Both the position numbers and the translations under genes were made by a program. The notes under the pieces were generated by a model, which did no database searches, had not been told where the DNA came from, and saw only the letters and a list, made by a program, of their open reading frames with translations. A stretch of DNA of 35,276 nt from Corynebacterium stercoris (GTDB lineage: Bacteria > Actinomycetota > Actinomycetes > Mycobacteriales > Mycobacteriaceae): positions 1 through 35,276 of the forward strand of contig NZ_JAMFTQ010000021.1 in NCBI RefSeq assembly GCF_024160105.1, given 5' to 3'. This document shows positions 1-7,418 of the stretch, piece by piece; positions within the stretch are counted from its first letter, which is position 1, and every line of letters starts with the position of its first letter.

Positions 1-1
1 A

Positions 2-115
2 CACGTGGCCTGGGTGCAAAACGAGCTCAATGAAACACCCCGCCAAATCCTCAACGGCGCAACCCCACGTGAGATACTCCACGAAGTATTCAAACGTGGC
101 GCAAACACCGCATGA
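2..115 (+). pseudogene. IS30-family transposase, C-terminal tail only (cut by window edge)
   Basis: The first 37 codons read as the end of an IS30-type DDE transposase. The asparagine-arginine rich run 'ELNETPRQILNGATPREIL' resembles the conserved tail in which the final helix follows 'N.RPRK.LG..TP.E'. The stop is TGA at 113-115. The rest of the gene lies left of the window, so I cannot tell whether it is intact. No inverted-repeat end can be assigned from one side alone. The base composition here is less GC-rich than the lipid genes that follow, as expected for a mobile element. The family call is fairly sure; the pseudogene label only reflects that it is partial here. Confidence 0.7.
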
Positions 116-228
116 CACCGCCCTCTGACCTGTAATTTTGCTGCAGGCACCTCGCGCCACTATTGGGGTATGGGATGAGCGCGGCCCCCGAGGCCCCCGC
201 GGCGCCCGGTGCGAAGAACAGGCCACGC

Positions 229-260
229 GCACAGGCGCCCGGCCGCACAGGCGCCCGGCC
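229..260. repeat. Perfect tandem duplication of a 16-bp GC-rich unit
   Basis: The unit GCACAGGCGCCCGGCC occurs twice head to tail (229-244 and 245-260). It lies between the transposase tail and the 3' end of the acyl-CoA synthetase gene. Its GGCC/GGCGCC content gives weak hairpins but there is no T tract, so I do not call a terminator. The rest of 116-286 shows no gene. Confidence 0.6.
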
Positions 261-286
261 ACACGCCCACGCGCAGCCGCGAGCGC

Positions 287-1915
287 TTACGTCGTCGGCG
301 GGTTCATCGTCTCGCCGATTGCGTGCGGGGTGCCGCCCACGCGCTCGCGCAGCTCAGTCTTGAGGATCTTGCCCGCGGTGTTGCGCGGCATCGCGTCCAC
401 GCCGTACACCTCGGTCGGGATCTTGAACTTGGCCAGGTCGTTGCGGGCGAACTCGGTGATGTCCGCGACCGTCGGCACGTCGAAGCCGTCGTTGGGCACC
501 ACGAAGAGCACCGGGGTCTCGCCCCACTTCTCGTGCGGCTTGCCCACTACGGCCAGCTCGGAGATTGCCGGATGCATGGACAGCACATTCTCCACCTCGG
601 CGGAGTAGATGTTCTCGCCGCCGGAGATGATCATGTCCTTCTTGCGGTCGCTGACGTAGTAGAAGCCTTCTTCGTCCACGTAGACGAGGTCGCCGGAGTG
701 GAACCAGCCGCCCTGCATCGCCTGGGAGGTGCGCTCCGGGTCATTCCAGTAGCCGACCATCATGCCGGAGCCGCGGTAGACAATCTCGCCGACCTGGCCC
801 TGCGGGACGTCATTCATCTCCTCATCAACCACACGCGCCGTCACCTGCGGGACCGGGCGGCCGATGGAGCCGACCTTTTCGCGGGCGTAGCGCGCCTCAA
901 GCACGCAGGTCACCGGGGACATCTCGGTCTGGCCGAAGAACGCCACTGCGGAGGCGGTGGGGAAGACCTCGTTCATGTCCGTGAGTAGGCGGACTGTCGC
1001 CGGCGCGGCACCCCAGCCGAGGATGCGCAGCTTGGACAGGTCGTAGTCCTTCTCGCGGGCCTGCTTCACCAGCATCTGCCACTGGGTGGGCACCATGAAG
1101 GTGATGGAGACCCCGTTCGTCTCCATCGAGGTGAGAATCTCGTCCGGGTCGAAGGATGTGGACTTCTGGATTACCAGCTTGCCGCCGCACACCACCAGCG
1201 CCGACATGCCGCCGAGCGCGCCGATGTGGAACATCGGGGTGGACACCATCATCGCGTCCTCCGCGCGGATGCCCTCGTAAGCGGACATGCACACAACACC
1301 GTTGGACAGCAGGTTCTGGTGGGTGAGCACCGCGCCCTTCGGGCGGCCCGTGGTGCCGGAGGTGTAGAGGATGAACGCCGGGGTGCGCGAGGGGATCTCC
1401 GGGTGCAGGAAGTCGGGGGACTCCTCGGCCATCAGCTCGTTGTAGGAGAACACGCCCTCGGGGGTGGCGTCGGCAAGCGTGATGTGCCGCAGCTCGTGCG
1501 GTACCTTGTCGCAGGCCTCGGCGACGGTGTCGATGGTCAGCTCGTCGCTGAGGATGAAGCACGGGCGGCAGTCCGTCGCCGCGTACACCAACTCGCCGAC
1601 GGTGGAGCGGAAGTTCACCGGCACCGCCAGCGCGCCGCACAGGTGCGTGGCCAGGATGAACTCCAGCATCCTGTAGCTGTTGCCGGTGCACAGCATCGCG
1701 CGGTCGCCGAAGCTCAGGCCGCGCGCGGCGAGGGCGTTCGCCATCGAGCAGATGCGGGTGTAAAAGTCGCACCAGGTGTGCGTCTCGTCGCCTTCGACGA
1801 TGGCGACGCGGTCAGGGACCATCAACGCGTGCCGACGAATGGAGCTCACCCAACTGATGTCGCGCGCCGTGTACAGGTCGTTGAGGTCAGCTTGGGTGGT
1901 AGCGGGGAATGTCAC
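287..1915 (-). CDS. Acyl-CoA synthetase (FadD-type AMP-dependent ligase)
   Basis: 542-residue ANL-superfamily enzyme expected to activate a carboxylic acid to its CoA thioester through an acyl-adenylate, in the cytoplasm. The AMP-binding loop is YTSGTTGRPKG (about residues 184-194). The FFGQTEMSP stretch corresponds to the adenine-binding motif, HSGDL with SDRKKDMIISGGENIY forms the hinge and C-domain start, and the catalytic lysine sits in NTAGKILK (about K516). Length is normal for medium/long-chain FadD proteins. The start is GTG at 1915, supported by AGGAGG about 7 nt upstream. It follows the acyl-CoA dehydrogenase gene by 30 bp and shares its promoter near 3190-3228. It supplies the entry step of the island. 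The substrate cannot be read from sequence; methyl-branched or isoprenoid acids are inferred only from the racemase and oxygenase nearby. Confidence 0.88.
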   Translation of the reverse strand: MTFPATTQADLNDLYTARDISWVSSIRRHALMVPDRVAIVEGDETHTWCDFYTRICSMANALAARGLSFGDRAMLCTGNSYRMLEFILATHLCGALAVPVNFRSTVGELVYAATDCRPCFILSDELTIDTVAEACDKVPHELRHITLADATPEGVFSYNELMAEESPDFLHPEIPSRTPAFILYTSGTTGRPKGAVLTHQNLLSNGVVCMSAYEGIRAEDAMMVSTPMFHIGALGGMSALVVCGGKLVIQKSTSFDPDEILTSMETNGVSITFMVPTQWQMLVKQAREKDYDLSKLRILGWGAAPATVRLLTDMNEVFPTASAVAFFGQTEMSPVTCVLEARYAREKVGSIGRPVPQVTARVVDEEMNDVPQGQVGEIVYRGSGMMVGYWNDPERTSQAMQGGWFHSGDLVYVDEEGFYYVSDRKKDMIISGGENIYSAEVENVLSMHPAISELAVVGKPHEKWGETPVLFVVPNDGFDVPTVADITEFARNDLAKFKIPTEVYGVDAMPRNTAGKILKTELRERVGGTPHAIGETMNPPTT

Positions 1916-1945
1916 GAGAATCCCTCCTTCACTTCGCGGATCCGC

Positions 1946-3127
1946 TTACTTGGTGCCCAGGACGTCGCGGGCGATGAGCATCTTCATGATCTCGGTGGTG
2001 CCGCCGTAGATCGTGGTCACGCGGGTGTCCGCGTAGGCGCGGGCGATCGGGTACTCCATCATGTAGCCGTAGCCGCCGAAGAGCTGGAGGCAGCGGTCCA
2101 CAATGTCCTTGTGGGTCTCCGTTGCCCACCACTTCGCCTTCGCGGCATCGACGGCGGAGAGCTCGCCGCGGTTGAGCTTTTCGATGCACTGGTCGATGTA
2201 GGCCTGGGTGACCTCGAGGCGGGTGACCATGTCCGCGATCTGGAACTGGGTGTTCTGGAACTCGGCGATGGCCTGGCCGAAGGCGCGGCGCTCGTTCACG
2301 TACTCCGTGGTGAGCTTCAGCACCGCGCGCGCACCGGCGGCGCCGGTGACCGCGATGGAGAGGCGCTCCAGCGGCAGGTGGCTCATCAGCTGGCGCAGGC
2401 CGTTGTGCAGCTCGCCGAGGCGGTTCTCGTCCGGGATGCGGACGTTCTCGAATGCCAGCTCGGCGGTGTCCTGGGCGTGCATGCCAAGCTTCTCCAGGCG
2501 TCGTCCGCGGGAGAAGCCCGGGCGGTCGTCCTCAACCACGAACAGCGTGATGCCGCCGCCCTTCGGGTGGTTCTCGTCCGGGGTGCGCGCCGCCACGACG
2601 ATGAGGTGGGCGTGGATGCCGTTGGTGATGAAGGTCTTGGCGCCGTTGATCACCCACTCGTCGCCGTCCTTGACCGCAGTGGTGCGGATGCCGCGCAGGT
2701 CCGAGCCGGCGCCCGGTTCCGTCATGGCGATTGCCGCGAGCCACTCGCCGCTGGCCAGCTGCGGCAGCCAGCGCTCTTTCTGCTCCTCCGTGGCCAGGTG
2801 GGAGAAGTAGGGGATGACAATGTCGGTGTGGGTGGCAATCGTCGACGCCAGGGAGGTCGCGCCCACGCGGGCGAACTCCTCGATCGCGATCGCGCGGAAG
2901 CGGAAGTCGTCCTCGATGCCGCCGCCGCCGTACTGCTCGTCGACGGCGATGCCCAGCAGGCCCTGCTCACCGGCGGCCTGGACCGCTTCGTGCGGGATGT
3001 TGCCCTCATCCTCCCACTTCACAATGTTGTCTACGACGTACTTATCCAGGTAGGCGCGCACCATGTCGCGGAACGCGTAGTGGTCCTCGTCGTAAATATC
3101 GCGCGGAGCATAGAAGTTGTATGCCAT
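1946..3127 (-). CDS. Acyl-CoA dehydrogenase (FadE-type flavoprotein)
   Basis: 393-residue FAD enzyme expected to introduce the 2,3-double bond into acyl-CoA, passing electrons to ETF. The usual three-part fold is visible: N-terminal helices, the beta domain with the FAD/substrate signature AMTEPGAGSDLRGI and the W-V-I-N-G-A-K-T-F-I-TNG strand, and a C-terminal helical domain with RRAFGQ, QLFGGYGYM and IYGGTTEI. The position that is the catalytic glutamate in short-chain enzymes (Y-E-G-T) is glycine here (about G375). This is common in long-chain or isovaleryl-type members, where the base lies on another helix. ATG 3127 has GGAGGG about 9 nt upstream. First gene of the second island transcript, upstream of the acyl-CoA synthetase. 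Confidence 0.9.
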   Translation of the reverse strand: MAYNFYAPRDIYDEDHYAFRDMVRAYLDKYVVDNIVKWEDEGNIPHEAVQAAGEQGLLGIAVDEQYGGGGIEDDFRFRAIAIEEFARVGATSLASTIATHTDIVIPYFSHLATEEQKERWLPQLASGEWLAAIAMTEPGAGSDLRGIRTTAVKDGDEWVINGAKTFITNGIHAHLIVVAARTPDENHPKGGGITLFVVEDDRPGFSRGRRLEKLGMHAQDTAELAFENVRIPDENRLGELHNGLRQLMSHLPLERLSIAVTGAAGARAVLKLTTEYVNERRAFGQAIAEFQNTQFQIADMVTRLEVTQAYIDQCIEKLNRGELSAVDAAKAKWWATETHKDIVDRCLQLFGGYGYMMEYPIARAYADTRVTTIYGGTTEIMKMLIARDVLGTK

Positions 3128-3189
3128 GCGTCACTGCCCTCCAAAGCGAATGCCGCGGATCTCCCGCAGCCGTGAGTATGTTGCGGATC

Positions 3190-3228
3190 ACATTAATTTA
3201 ACGCTCGCTAAGTTGCAATGGGTTTCGG
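3190..3228 (-). promoter_or_regulatory. Promoter with spacer operator for the acyl-CoA dehydrogenase/synthetase unit
   Basis: Read on the minus strand there is a -35 box TTGCAA (3213-3218), a 17-bp spacer and a -10 box TAATGT (3190-3195). Inside the spacer lies the imperfect palindrome TTAACGCTCGCTAA (3198-3211). The stretch 3198-3228 matches 8667-8697, upstream of the thiolase gene, at 30 of 31 bases. The palindrome between the two boxes fits a repressor (TetR-like by style) that blocks RNA polymerase. The box assignment and duplication are seen directly; the regulator class is inference. Confidence 0.7.
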
Positions 3229-3276
3229 CGAGGAGTTTTCGCGCCGGGCCCCGCGCGTCGGGCCCCCGCGGAGACG

Positions 3277-4638
3277 CTAGATGCCCTTGGGCACAACGGC
3301 GCCGACTTCGTGCACCTGATCGTGGCCCGTGTAGTCGGGTTTGACCGGCAGCTCAGCGCGCTCGATGGCGGCGAGAATGCCCTTGTGGCGGGTCATCCAC
3401 GGCGGCATGCCCTCCTGGGCGCGGGCGCGGCGGCGCTCCTCGGCATCCGGCTGCGCATCGGCCTCGATGGCCTCGCGGGCCTGCTGCTCACCGCGCTCCC
3501 GGGCGGCAGCGGCGTACTCGTCGATCTTGGGGGAATCCCAGCGGGTGTCCTTGAGCGCCTCGGTGACGGCCTCGCGGCCGGTGAGCAGCGAGACCGCGCC
3601 CATGGACTTGTACGGCATCTCCGGATCCGCCAGCTCCATGGCCTGGAACAGCGTATCGGCCATGCGGGTGCGGAACTGGTTGCCGTCGCCCGCGCCGGCG
3701 AAGAGGTAGTCGACCTGGCGGCGCATGTCCTCGGCGTTCTTCGGAATGATCTCGTCCTCCACGCCCATGATGTAGAGCATGTACGCCCAGTACATCGCCA
3801 GATCGTTCCACTCCTGCTCTGAGTGCTTGCGGCCGAAGAGCTCGTCGGCGGCAAGCGGCACGAGCGCGAACCAGCCGATGCCGGTGGAGACTGCCGACGA
3901 CGGCACCGGGCAACCGAAGCGGTTGTAGTGGCTCTCGCCCCACATCTTGCCCAGGCCGCGGTTCGCCTGTGCGTGGATGAGGCGCACGTTGACCGCGGAC
4001 TGGAAGCCCACGCTGAAGCGGTTGAACACGTCCTGCAGGCCGATTGAGGCGAGCATCTTCGTCGTCTCCAGCGAGCGCTTCAGCGGCTGGAACTCGAACA
4101 TGTTGGTCTCGGCGGTGGCGGCGGAGGTGCGGTCCTCCATGATCGTGCCGTAGAACGAGAACGCGATGGCGATCTCCTCGGCTACCGGGATCACGTTGTA
4201 GTACGCCACGCGGCCGCGCTCGGCGGACTCGAGGTCGAACCACTCCGGCAGCGTGTCCAGCTGCTCGAAGAGCGCGACCAGCTCGGGCTCCGGGTTCTCC
4301 ACCTTGTCGATGCCCTCGGTCAGCGCCGTCTGGAAATCCGCGCGCGCCTTCTTGCGGTCGCGTTTGAACGTGTCCACGACGGCCATCATCAACTCGTCGT
4401 CCTGCCACCAGTGGTCGTCGATAAGCCGCGTCATGTCGGTGTCGAAGTCAGGGTCGTCCCAGGAATCCGGCACGTGGTGGTAATCGTCGAAAAGCGTGTG
4501 CCGGAGCACGCCCCACGCGGGTTCCTCGGTGGGCAGCGGCGGGGTAGGGCGGAGGTCCATGCCCTCGCGCCAGTAATAGCGGAAGTCGCGCGACGGGTTG
4601 TCGCTCATTGGTTTGACGTTCAGACGGGCAGTAGACAC
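3277..4638 (-). CDS. MpaB/latex-clearing-like oxygenase (DUF2236 family, putative b-type haem)
   Basis: About 453 residues. The central part resembles the DUF2236 family, which includes the rubber-cleaving Lcp oxygenases and fungal MpaB. The key stretch is VRLIHAQANRG (His about residue 222), matching the family's 'R-L-x-H-A' helix whose histidine is the haem ligand in Lcp. An upstream acidic/arginine region (EDRTSAATAETNMF) and two Trp-rich helices also fit. No Tat or Sec signal is visible, so the protein is probably cytoplasmic, unlike secreted Lcp. I chose GTG 4638 because GGAGAGGAG lies 6 nt before it; an upstream in-frame ATG at 4674 has no such site. It is the last gene of the thiolase unit, 64 bp after the crotonase, and its start lies in an inverted repeat (4637-4691). 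Substrate unknown; family fairly sure, oxygen chemistry inferred. Confidence 0.72.
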   Translation of the reverse strand: MSTARLNVKPMSDNPSRDFRYYWREGMDLRPTPPLPTEEPAWGVLRHTLFDDYHHVPDSWDDPDFDTDMTRLIDDHWWQDDELMMAVVDTFKRDRKKARADFQTALTEGIDKVENPEPELVALFEQLDTLPEWFDLESAERGRVAYYNVIPVAEEIAIAFSFYGTIMEDRTSAATAETNMFEFQPLKRSLETTKMLASIGLQDVFNRFSVGFQSAVNVRLIHAQANRGLGKMWGESHYNRFGCPVPSSAVSTGIGWFALVPLAADELFGRKHSEQEWNDLAMYWAYMLYIMGVEDEIIPKNAEDMRRQVDYLFAGAGDGNQFRTRMADTLFQAMELADPEMPYKSMGAVSLLTGREAVTEALKDTRWDSPKIDEYAAAARERGEQQAREAIEADAQPDAEERRRARAQEGMPPWMTRHKGILAAIERAELPVKPDYTGHDQVHEVGAVVPKGI

Positions 4639-4691
4639 AGCCAACTCCTCTCCATGAAATGTGACCCCGCTCACGCAAGCGAGTTGGCTGT
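4637..4691 (-). promoter_or_regulatory. Inverted repeat over the ribosome-binding site and GTG start of the oxygenase gene
   Basis: Perfect 11-bp arms, ACAGCCAACTC (4637-4647) and GAGTTGGCTGT (4681-4691), separated by 33 nt. In the mRNA the downstream arm overlaps the end of the GGAGAGGAG site and runs into the GTG start (4636-4638), so folding would hide the start. A TAGACT box on the minus strand (4692-4697) could be an internal -10, but it would start RNA inside the upstream arm. The folding effect is inferred. Confidence 0.5.
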
Positions 4692-4702
4692 AGTCTAATG
4701 CT

Positions 4703-5518
4703 CTAGTCGAACTTTGGTGCCCGCTTTTCGACGAAAGCTTGCACGCCTTCGCGGTGCTCAGGCGTGCCGAGCAGCGCGGTTTGGACGCGCGCCTCCTCGG
4801 CGAGCGTGGCCTCGAGGCTGTCGATGCTGCCGAACGCGGCTGTGTTCACCGCAGCTTTGGTGGCGGCGAGGGCGCCGCGCGGCGAGCCGGTGAACTCCGC
4901 GGCGAGTTTCAGCGCCGCGTCGTACGCCTCGCCCGGCTCGGTGACCTGTGCGATCACGCCAGCCAGCGATGCGTCTGCGGCGGAGAGCCGTTCCTGGCGA
5001 AGCGCCATCGCCATGGTGGCCTGGCGCCCGAACGCGGCGGTGAGCGTGCGGATTACGGCGCCGTCCGGGACGAGCCCGATGCGCCCGAAGGGCAGCAGGA
5101 AGAAGGCGTTCTCGGAGGCGACGATGATGTCCGAGGCGAAGGTGAGCGACGCGCCGATGCCGGCCGCCGCGCCCTCCACGGCGGCGATCACGGGGACCTC
5201 CGCGCGGACGACCGAGAGGACCATGTGGTCCACCGCCGGCATCATCTTGTGCACGTCCCGGTCGCCGTGGCGGTCGTCGATACGCGCCTGCTCCTCCGCA
5301 GTGAGTTCGGAGGCGAGGTCCGCGCCGGAGCTGAACGCCTTGGCGTCGCCGGTGATCACGATGGCGCGCACGGCCGGATCGGCGGCGAGCTGCGTCACCG
5401 CATCCCCGATGGCGTACGCGGTGGGGATGTCGATGGCGTTGCGCTTCGCCGGGTTGGCCAGCCGGATCGTGGCCACGCGGTCCGCGACCTGGACCTCGAG
5501 GGTGCCGTGCTCACTCAT
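4703..5518 (-). CDS. Enoyl-CoA hydratase/isomerase family protein (crotonase fold, PaaG-like)
   Basis: 271 residues with the crotonase fold. The oxyanion-hole regions are AKAFSSGADL and EGAAAGIGASLTFASDI. The active-site helix reads FLLPFGRIGLVPDGAV. The first glutamate of classical hydratases is replaced by Phe, and an Asp sits where isomerase-type members such as PaaG carry their acid. This suggests a double-bond isomerase, or a hydratase with altered mechanism, rather than a standard hydratase. ATG 5518 overlaps the stop of the racemase gene (ATGA), so the two are probably translationally coupled. It is the fourth gene of the thiolase unit. The fold is certain; the exact reaction is inferred from these residues. 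Confidence 0.82.
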   Translation of the reverse strand: MSEHGTLEVQVADRVATIRLANPAKRNAIDIPTAYAIGDAVTQLAADPAVRAIVITGDAKAFSSGADLASELTAEEQARIDDRHGDRDVHKMMPAVDHMVLSVVRAEVPVIAAVEGAAAGIGASLTFASDIIVASENAFFLLPFGRIGLVPDGAVIRTLTAAFGRQATMAMALRQERLSAADASLAGVIAQVTEPGEAYDAALKLAAEFTGSPRGALAATKAAVNTAAFGSIDSLEATLAEEARVQTALLGTPEHREGVQAFVEKRAPKFD

Positions 5519-6597
5519 GGTTGAACTCCTTCGTGGGGTAGCGGCGCAATGCGCGGCGCGGGGGCGGGTTCGATGTGGCCGTCAACCTCGACGTACGTGC
5601 CGCGGGCCGCGAGGTGCGGCTCGCCCAAGACCTCGTCCGGTGCGATGACGGGCGCGGCGCACGCGTCGACGCCGTCGAATGCGGCGACCCACTCGTCGCG
5701 GGTTTTGGTGCGGAACACTTGCGCGAAGCGCTCCCGGGTGGCTGGCCAGTGGGTTTCGTCGTTCTGGTCAACGCCGGCGAGCTCCTCGGTGAGCCCCAGG
5801 GTATCCACCAGCGCGGCGTAGAACTTCGGCTCCAGCGGCCCGACGGACATGTACTTGCCGTCCGCTGTCTCGTAGACGCGGTAGAACGGCGCGCCGCCGT
5901 CGAGCAGGTTCTTGCCGCGGCCGGAATCCCACGTGCCCGACTTGCGCATGGAGTGCAGCATGCCGGTCAGGTGCGCGGCACCGTCGACGATGGCGGCATC
6001 CACCACGCAGCCCTCGCCTGTGAGCTGGGCGCGGTACAGGCCCGAGAGCACGCCGGAGACCAGGTACATCGAGCCGCCGGCGAAGTCCCCGAGCATGTTC
6101 AGCGGCGGTACCGGGGTGCCGTCGGTGCCCGCGATGGGCTCCAGCGCGCCGGACAGGGCGATGTAGTTGATGTCGTGGCCGGCGGCCATCGCCATCGGGC
6201 CGTCCTGGCCCCAGCCCGTCATGCGGCCGTAGACCACCGCCGGGTTGAGTGCCTGTGCGTCGGCGGGGCCGAGGCCAAGCCGCTCTGCCACGCCGGGGCG
6301 GAAGCCTTCCAGCACAATGTCCGCCTCGGTGAGCATGGTGCGCACGCGGTCCAGATCCGCCGGGTCCTTGAGATTGGCAGGTGTGCCCGGCTGGTCGCGC
6401 CACAGAATGTTGTGGGAAGCCTCGCCGTTGTCCGCGCCGGGGCGCTCGAGGCGGGTCACGGTGGCACCGAGGTCGGCGAGCACGAACCCGGCGAAAGGCA
6501 CCGGGCCGATGCCGCCGAGAATGAGTACCTGTACGCCCTCCAGCGGGCGCTCCGCGGAAGGTGTGACGCTGGCAACCGCACCGGCGCTCGGTGCCAT
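5515..6597 (-). CDS. mcr: Alpha-methylacyl-CoA racemase (family III CoA-transferase fold)
   Basis: 360 residues. It converts (2R)- to (2S)-methylacyl-CoA so that methyl-branched chains can enter beta-oxidation. His141 (AAGHDINYIALSG), Asp171 (LGDFAGGS) and Glu256 (GPLEPKFYAAL) each sit exactly 15 residues after the mycobacterial MCR catalytic residues His126, Asp156 and Glu241. This is strong evidence for a racemase and against a generic CoA-transferase. The open frame extends upstream to 6705, but ATG 6597 matches the family N-terminus (after a short Ala/Ser lead) and overlaps the TAA of the preceding hydratase by one base (TAATG). Its own stop overlaps the next ATG. The tight coupling on both sides makes it a core member of the unit. 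Confidence 0.88.
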   Translation of the reverse strand: MAPSAGAVASVTPSAERPLEGVQVLILGGIGPVPFAGFVLADLGATVTRLERPGADNGEASHNILWRDQPGTPANLKDPADLDRVRTMLTEADIVLEGFRPGVAERLGLGPADAQALNPAVVYGRMTGWGQDGPMAMAAGHDINYIALSGALEPIAGTDGTPVPPLNMLGDFAGGSMYLVSGVLSGLYRAQLTGEGCVVDAAIVDGAAHLTGMLHSMRKSGTWDSGRGKNLLDGGAPFYRVYETADGKYMSVGPLEPKFYAALVDTLGLTEELAGVDQNDETHWPATRERFAQVFRTKTRDEWVAAFDGVDACAAPVIAPDEVLGEPHLAARGTYVEVDGHIEPAPAPRIAPLPHEGVQP

Positions 6598-7409
6598 TAG
6601 GATCCGCTCCACTTCGGTTCGCGCTTCTCTGCGAACGCGGTCGCGCCCTCCATCGCGTCGTTGGTCTTGACAATGGTGTCCCACAGCTCGTCGTTGAGCT
6701 GCCACGGGTCGATGCCGGACCAGTCCTTATTCCAGTCGGAGCCCGCGGAGGTGGCCTTGTGCACGCCGGCCTTCGACCACTGGACGGACAGCGGCGCGTT
6801 CTGGCTGATGATCTCTGCGAGCTCGCGAGCGGTGGCCAGCACCTGTTCGGCCGGGACGACGCGGTTGATCAGGCCCCACTCCAGCGCCTGCTCTGCGGAG
6901 ATGAACTCGCCGGTGAGCACGAGCTCCAGCGCGCGGCGCAGCGGGATCTGGCGGGCGGTGCGCACGACGCCGCCGGCACCGGCGAGCAGGCCGCGCTTGA
7001 CCTCGGGGAGACCGAACTTGGCGGTCTCGGCAGCCACGATGAGGTCGCAGGACACGGCGATCTCGAAACCGCCGCCGAGGGCGAAGCCGTTGATCGCAGC
7101 GATAACCGGCTTGTCGCTCCAGTGCTGGGTGATGCCGCCGAAGCCCCACTCCGGGTGCTCCGGGTGGTCGATCGGGTTGCCGGCCGCGATCTGCTTCAGG
7201 TCCGCGCCCGCGCAGAACGCCTTCTCGCCCGCGCCGGTGATGATGATCACGAACACGTTCGGGTCGTTATTCGCCTGCTCCAGCGCGTCGCCCACGGCGG
7301 TGGACAGCTCCGCGTTCACGGCGTTCATCGCGTTCGGACGGTTGAGGGTGATGGTGGCGACGTGGCCGTCAACCTCGTAGAGCGCCGCCGGCTGGGTGGT
7401 GTCAGTCAT
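6597..7409 (-). CDS. Enoyl-CoA hydratase (crotonase family, EchA-type)
   Basis: 270 residues, expected to add water across 2-enoyl-CoA. It keeps the classical features: EKAFCAGADLKQI for the first oxyanion-hole strand, GFALGGGFEIAVSCDLIVA for the second, and KFGLPEVKRGL with the glutamate of true hydratases. The C-terminal EKREPKW is typical of FadB/EchA proteins. ATG 7409 has AAGGACAC just upstream, and the gene begins 9 bp after the thiolase stop. It is the more orthodox of the two crotonases in the unit, so it is the likelier hydratase of the spiral. No 3-hydroxyacyl-CoA dehydrogenase gene is present in the window to take the next step. Confidence 0.9.
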   Translation of the reverse strand: MTDTTQPAALYEVDGHVATITLNRPNAMNAVNAELSTAVGDALEQANNDPNVFVIIITGAGEKAFCAGADLKQIAAGNPIDHPEHPEWGFGGITQHWSDKPVIAAINGFALGGGFEIAVSCDLIVAAETAKFGLPEVKRGLLAGAGGVVRTARQIPLRRALELVLTGEFISAEQALEWGLINRVVPAEQVLATARELAEIISQNAPLSVQWSKAGVHKATSAGSDWNKDWSGIDPWQLNDELWDTIVKTNDAMEGATAFAEKREPKWSGS

Positions 7410-7418
7410 GGTGTGTCC

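Noticed and set aside
1226..3175. Long plus-strand open frame opposite the acyl-CoA genes
   Set aside because: Rich in Arg, Gly, Val and His with no recognisable motif; a typical shadow of GC-rich genes on the other strand. The same applies to 6591-8417 and the minus-strand 16779-18935 frame.
3233..3285. GGGCCC-based hairpin after the oxygenase gene as a terminator
   Set aside because: Arms are only 6 bp, pairing alternatives are many in this GC-rich stretch, and there is no T tract.
4639..4674. ATG 4674 as start of the oxygenase gene
   Set aside because: It lacks a ribosome-binding site, whereas GTG 4638 has GGAGAGGAG at good distance.
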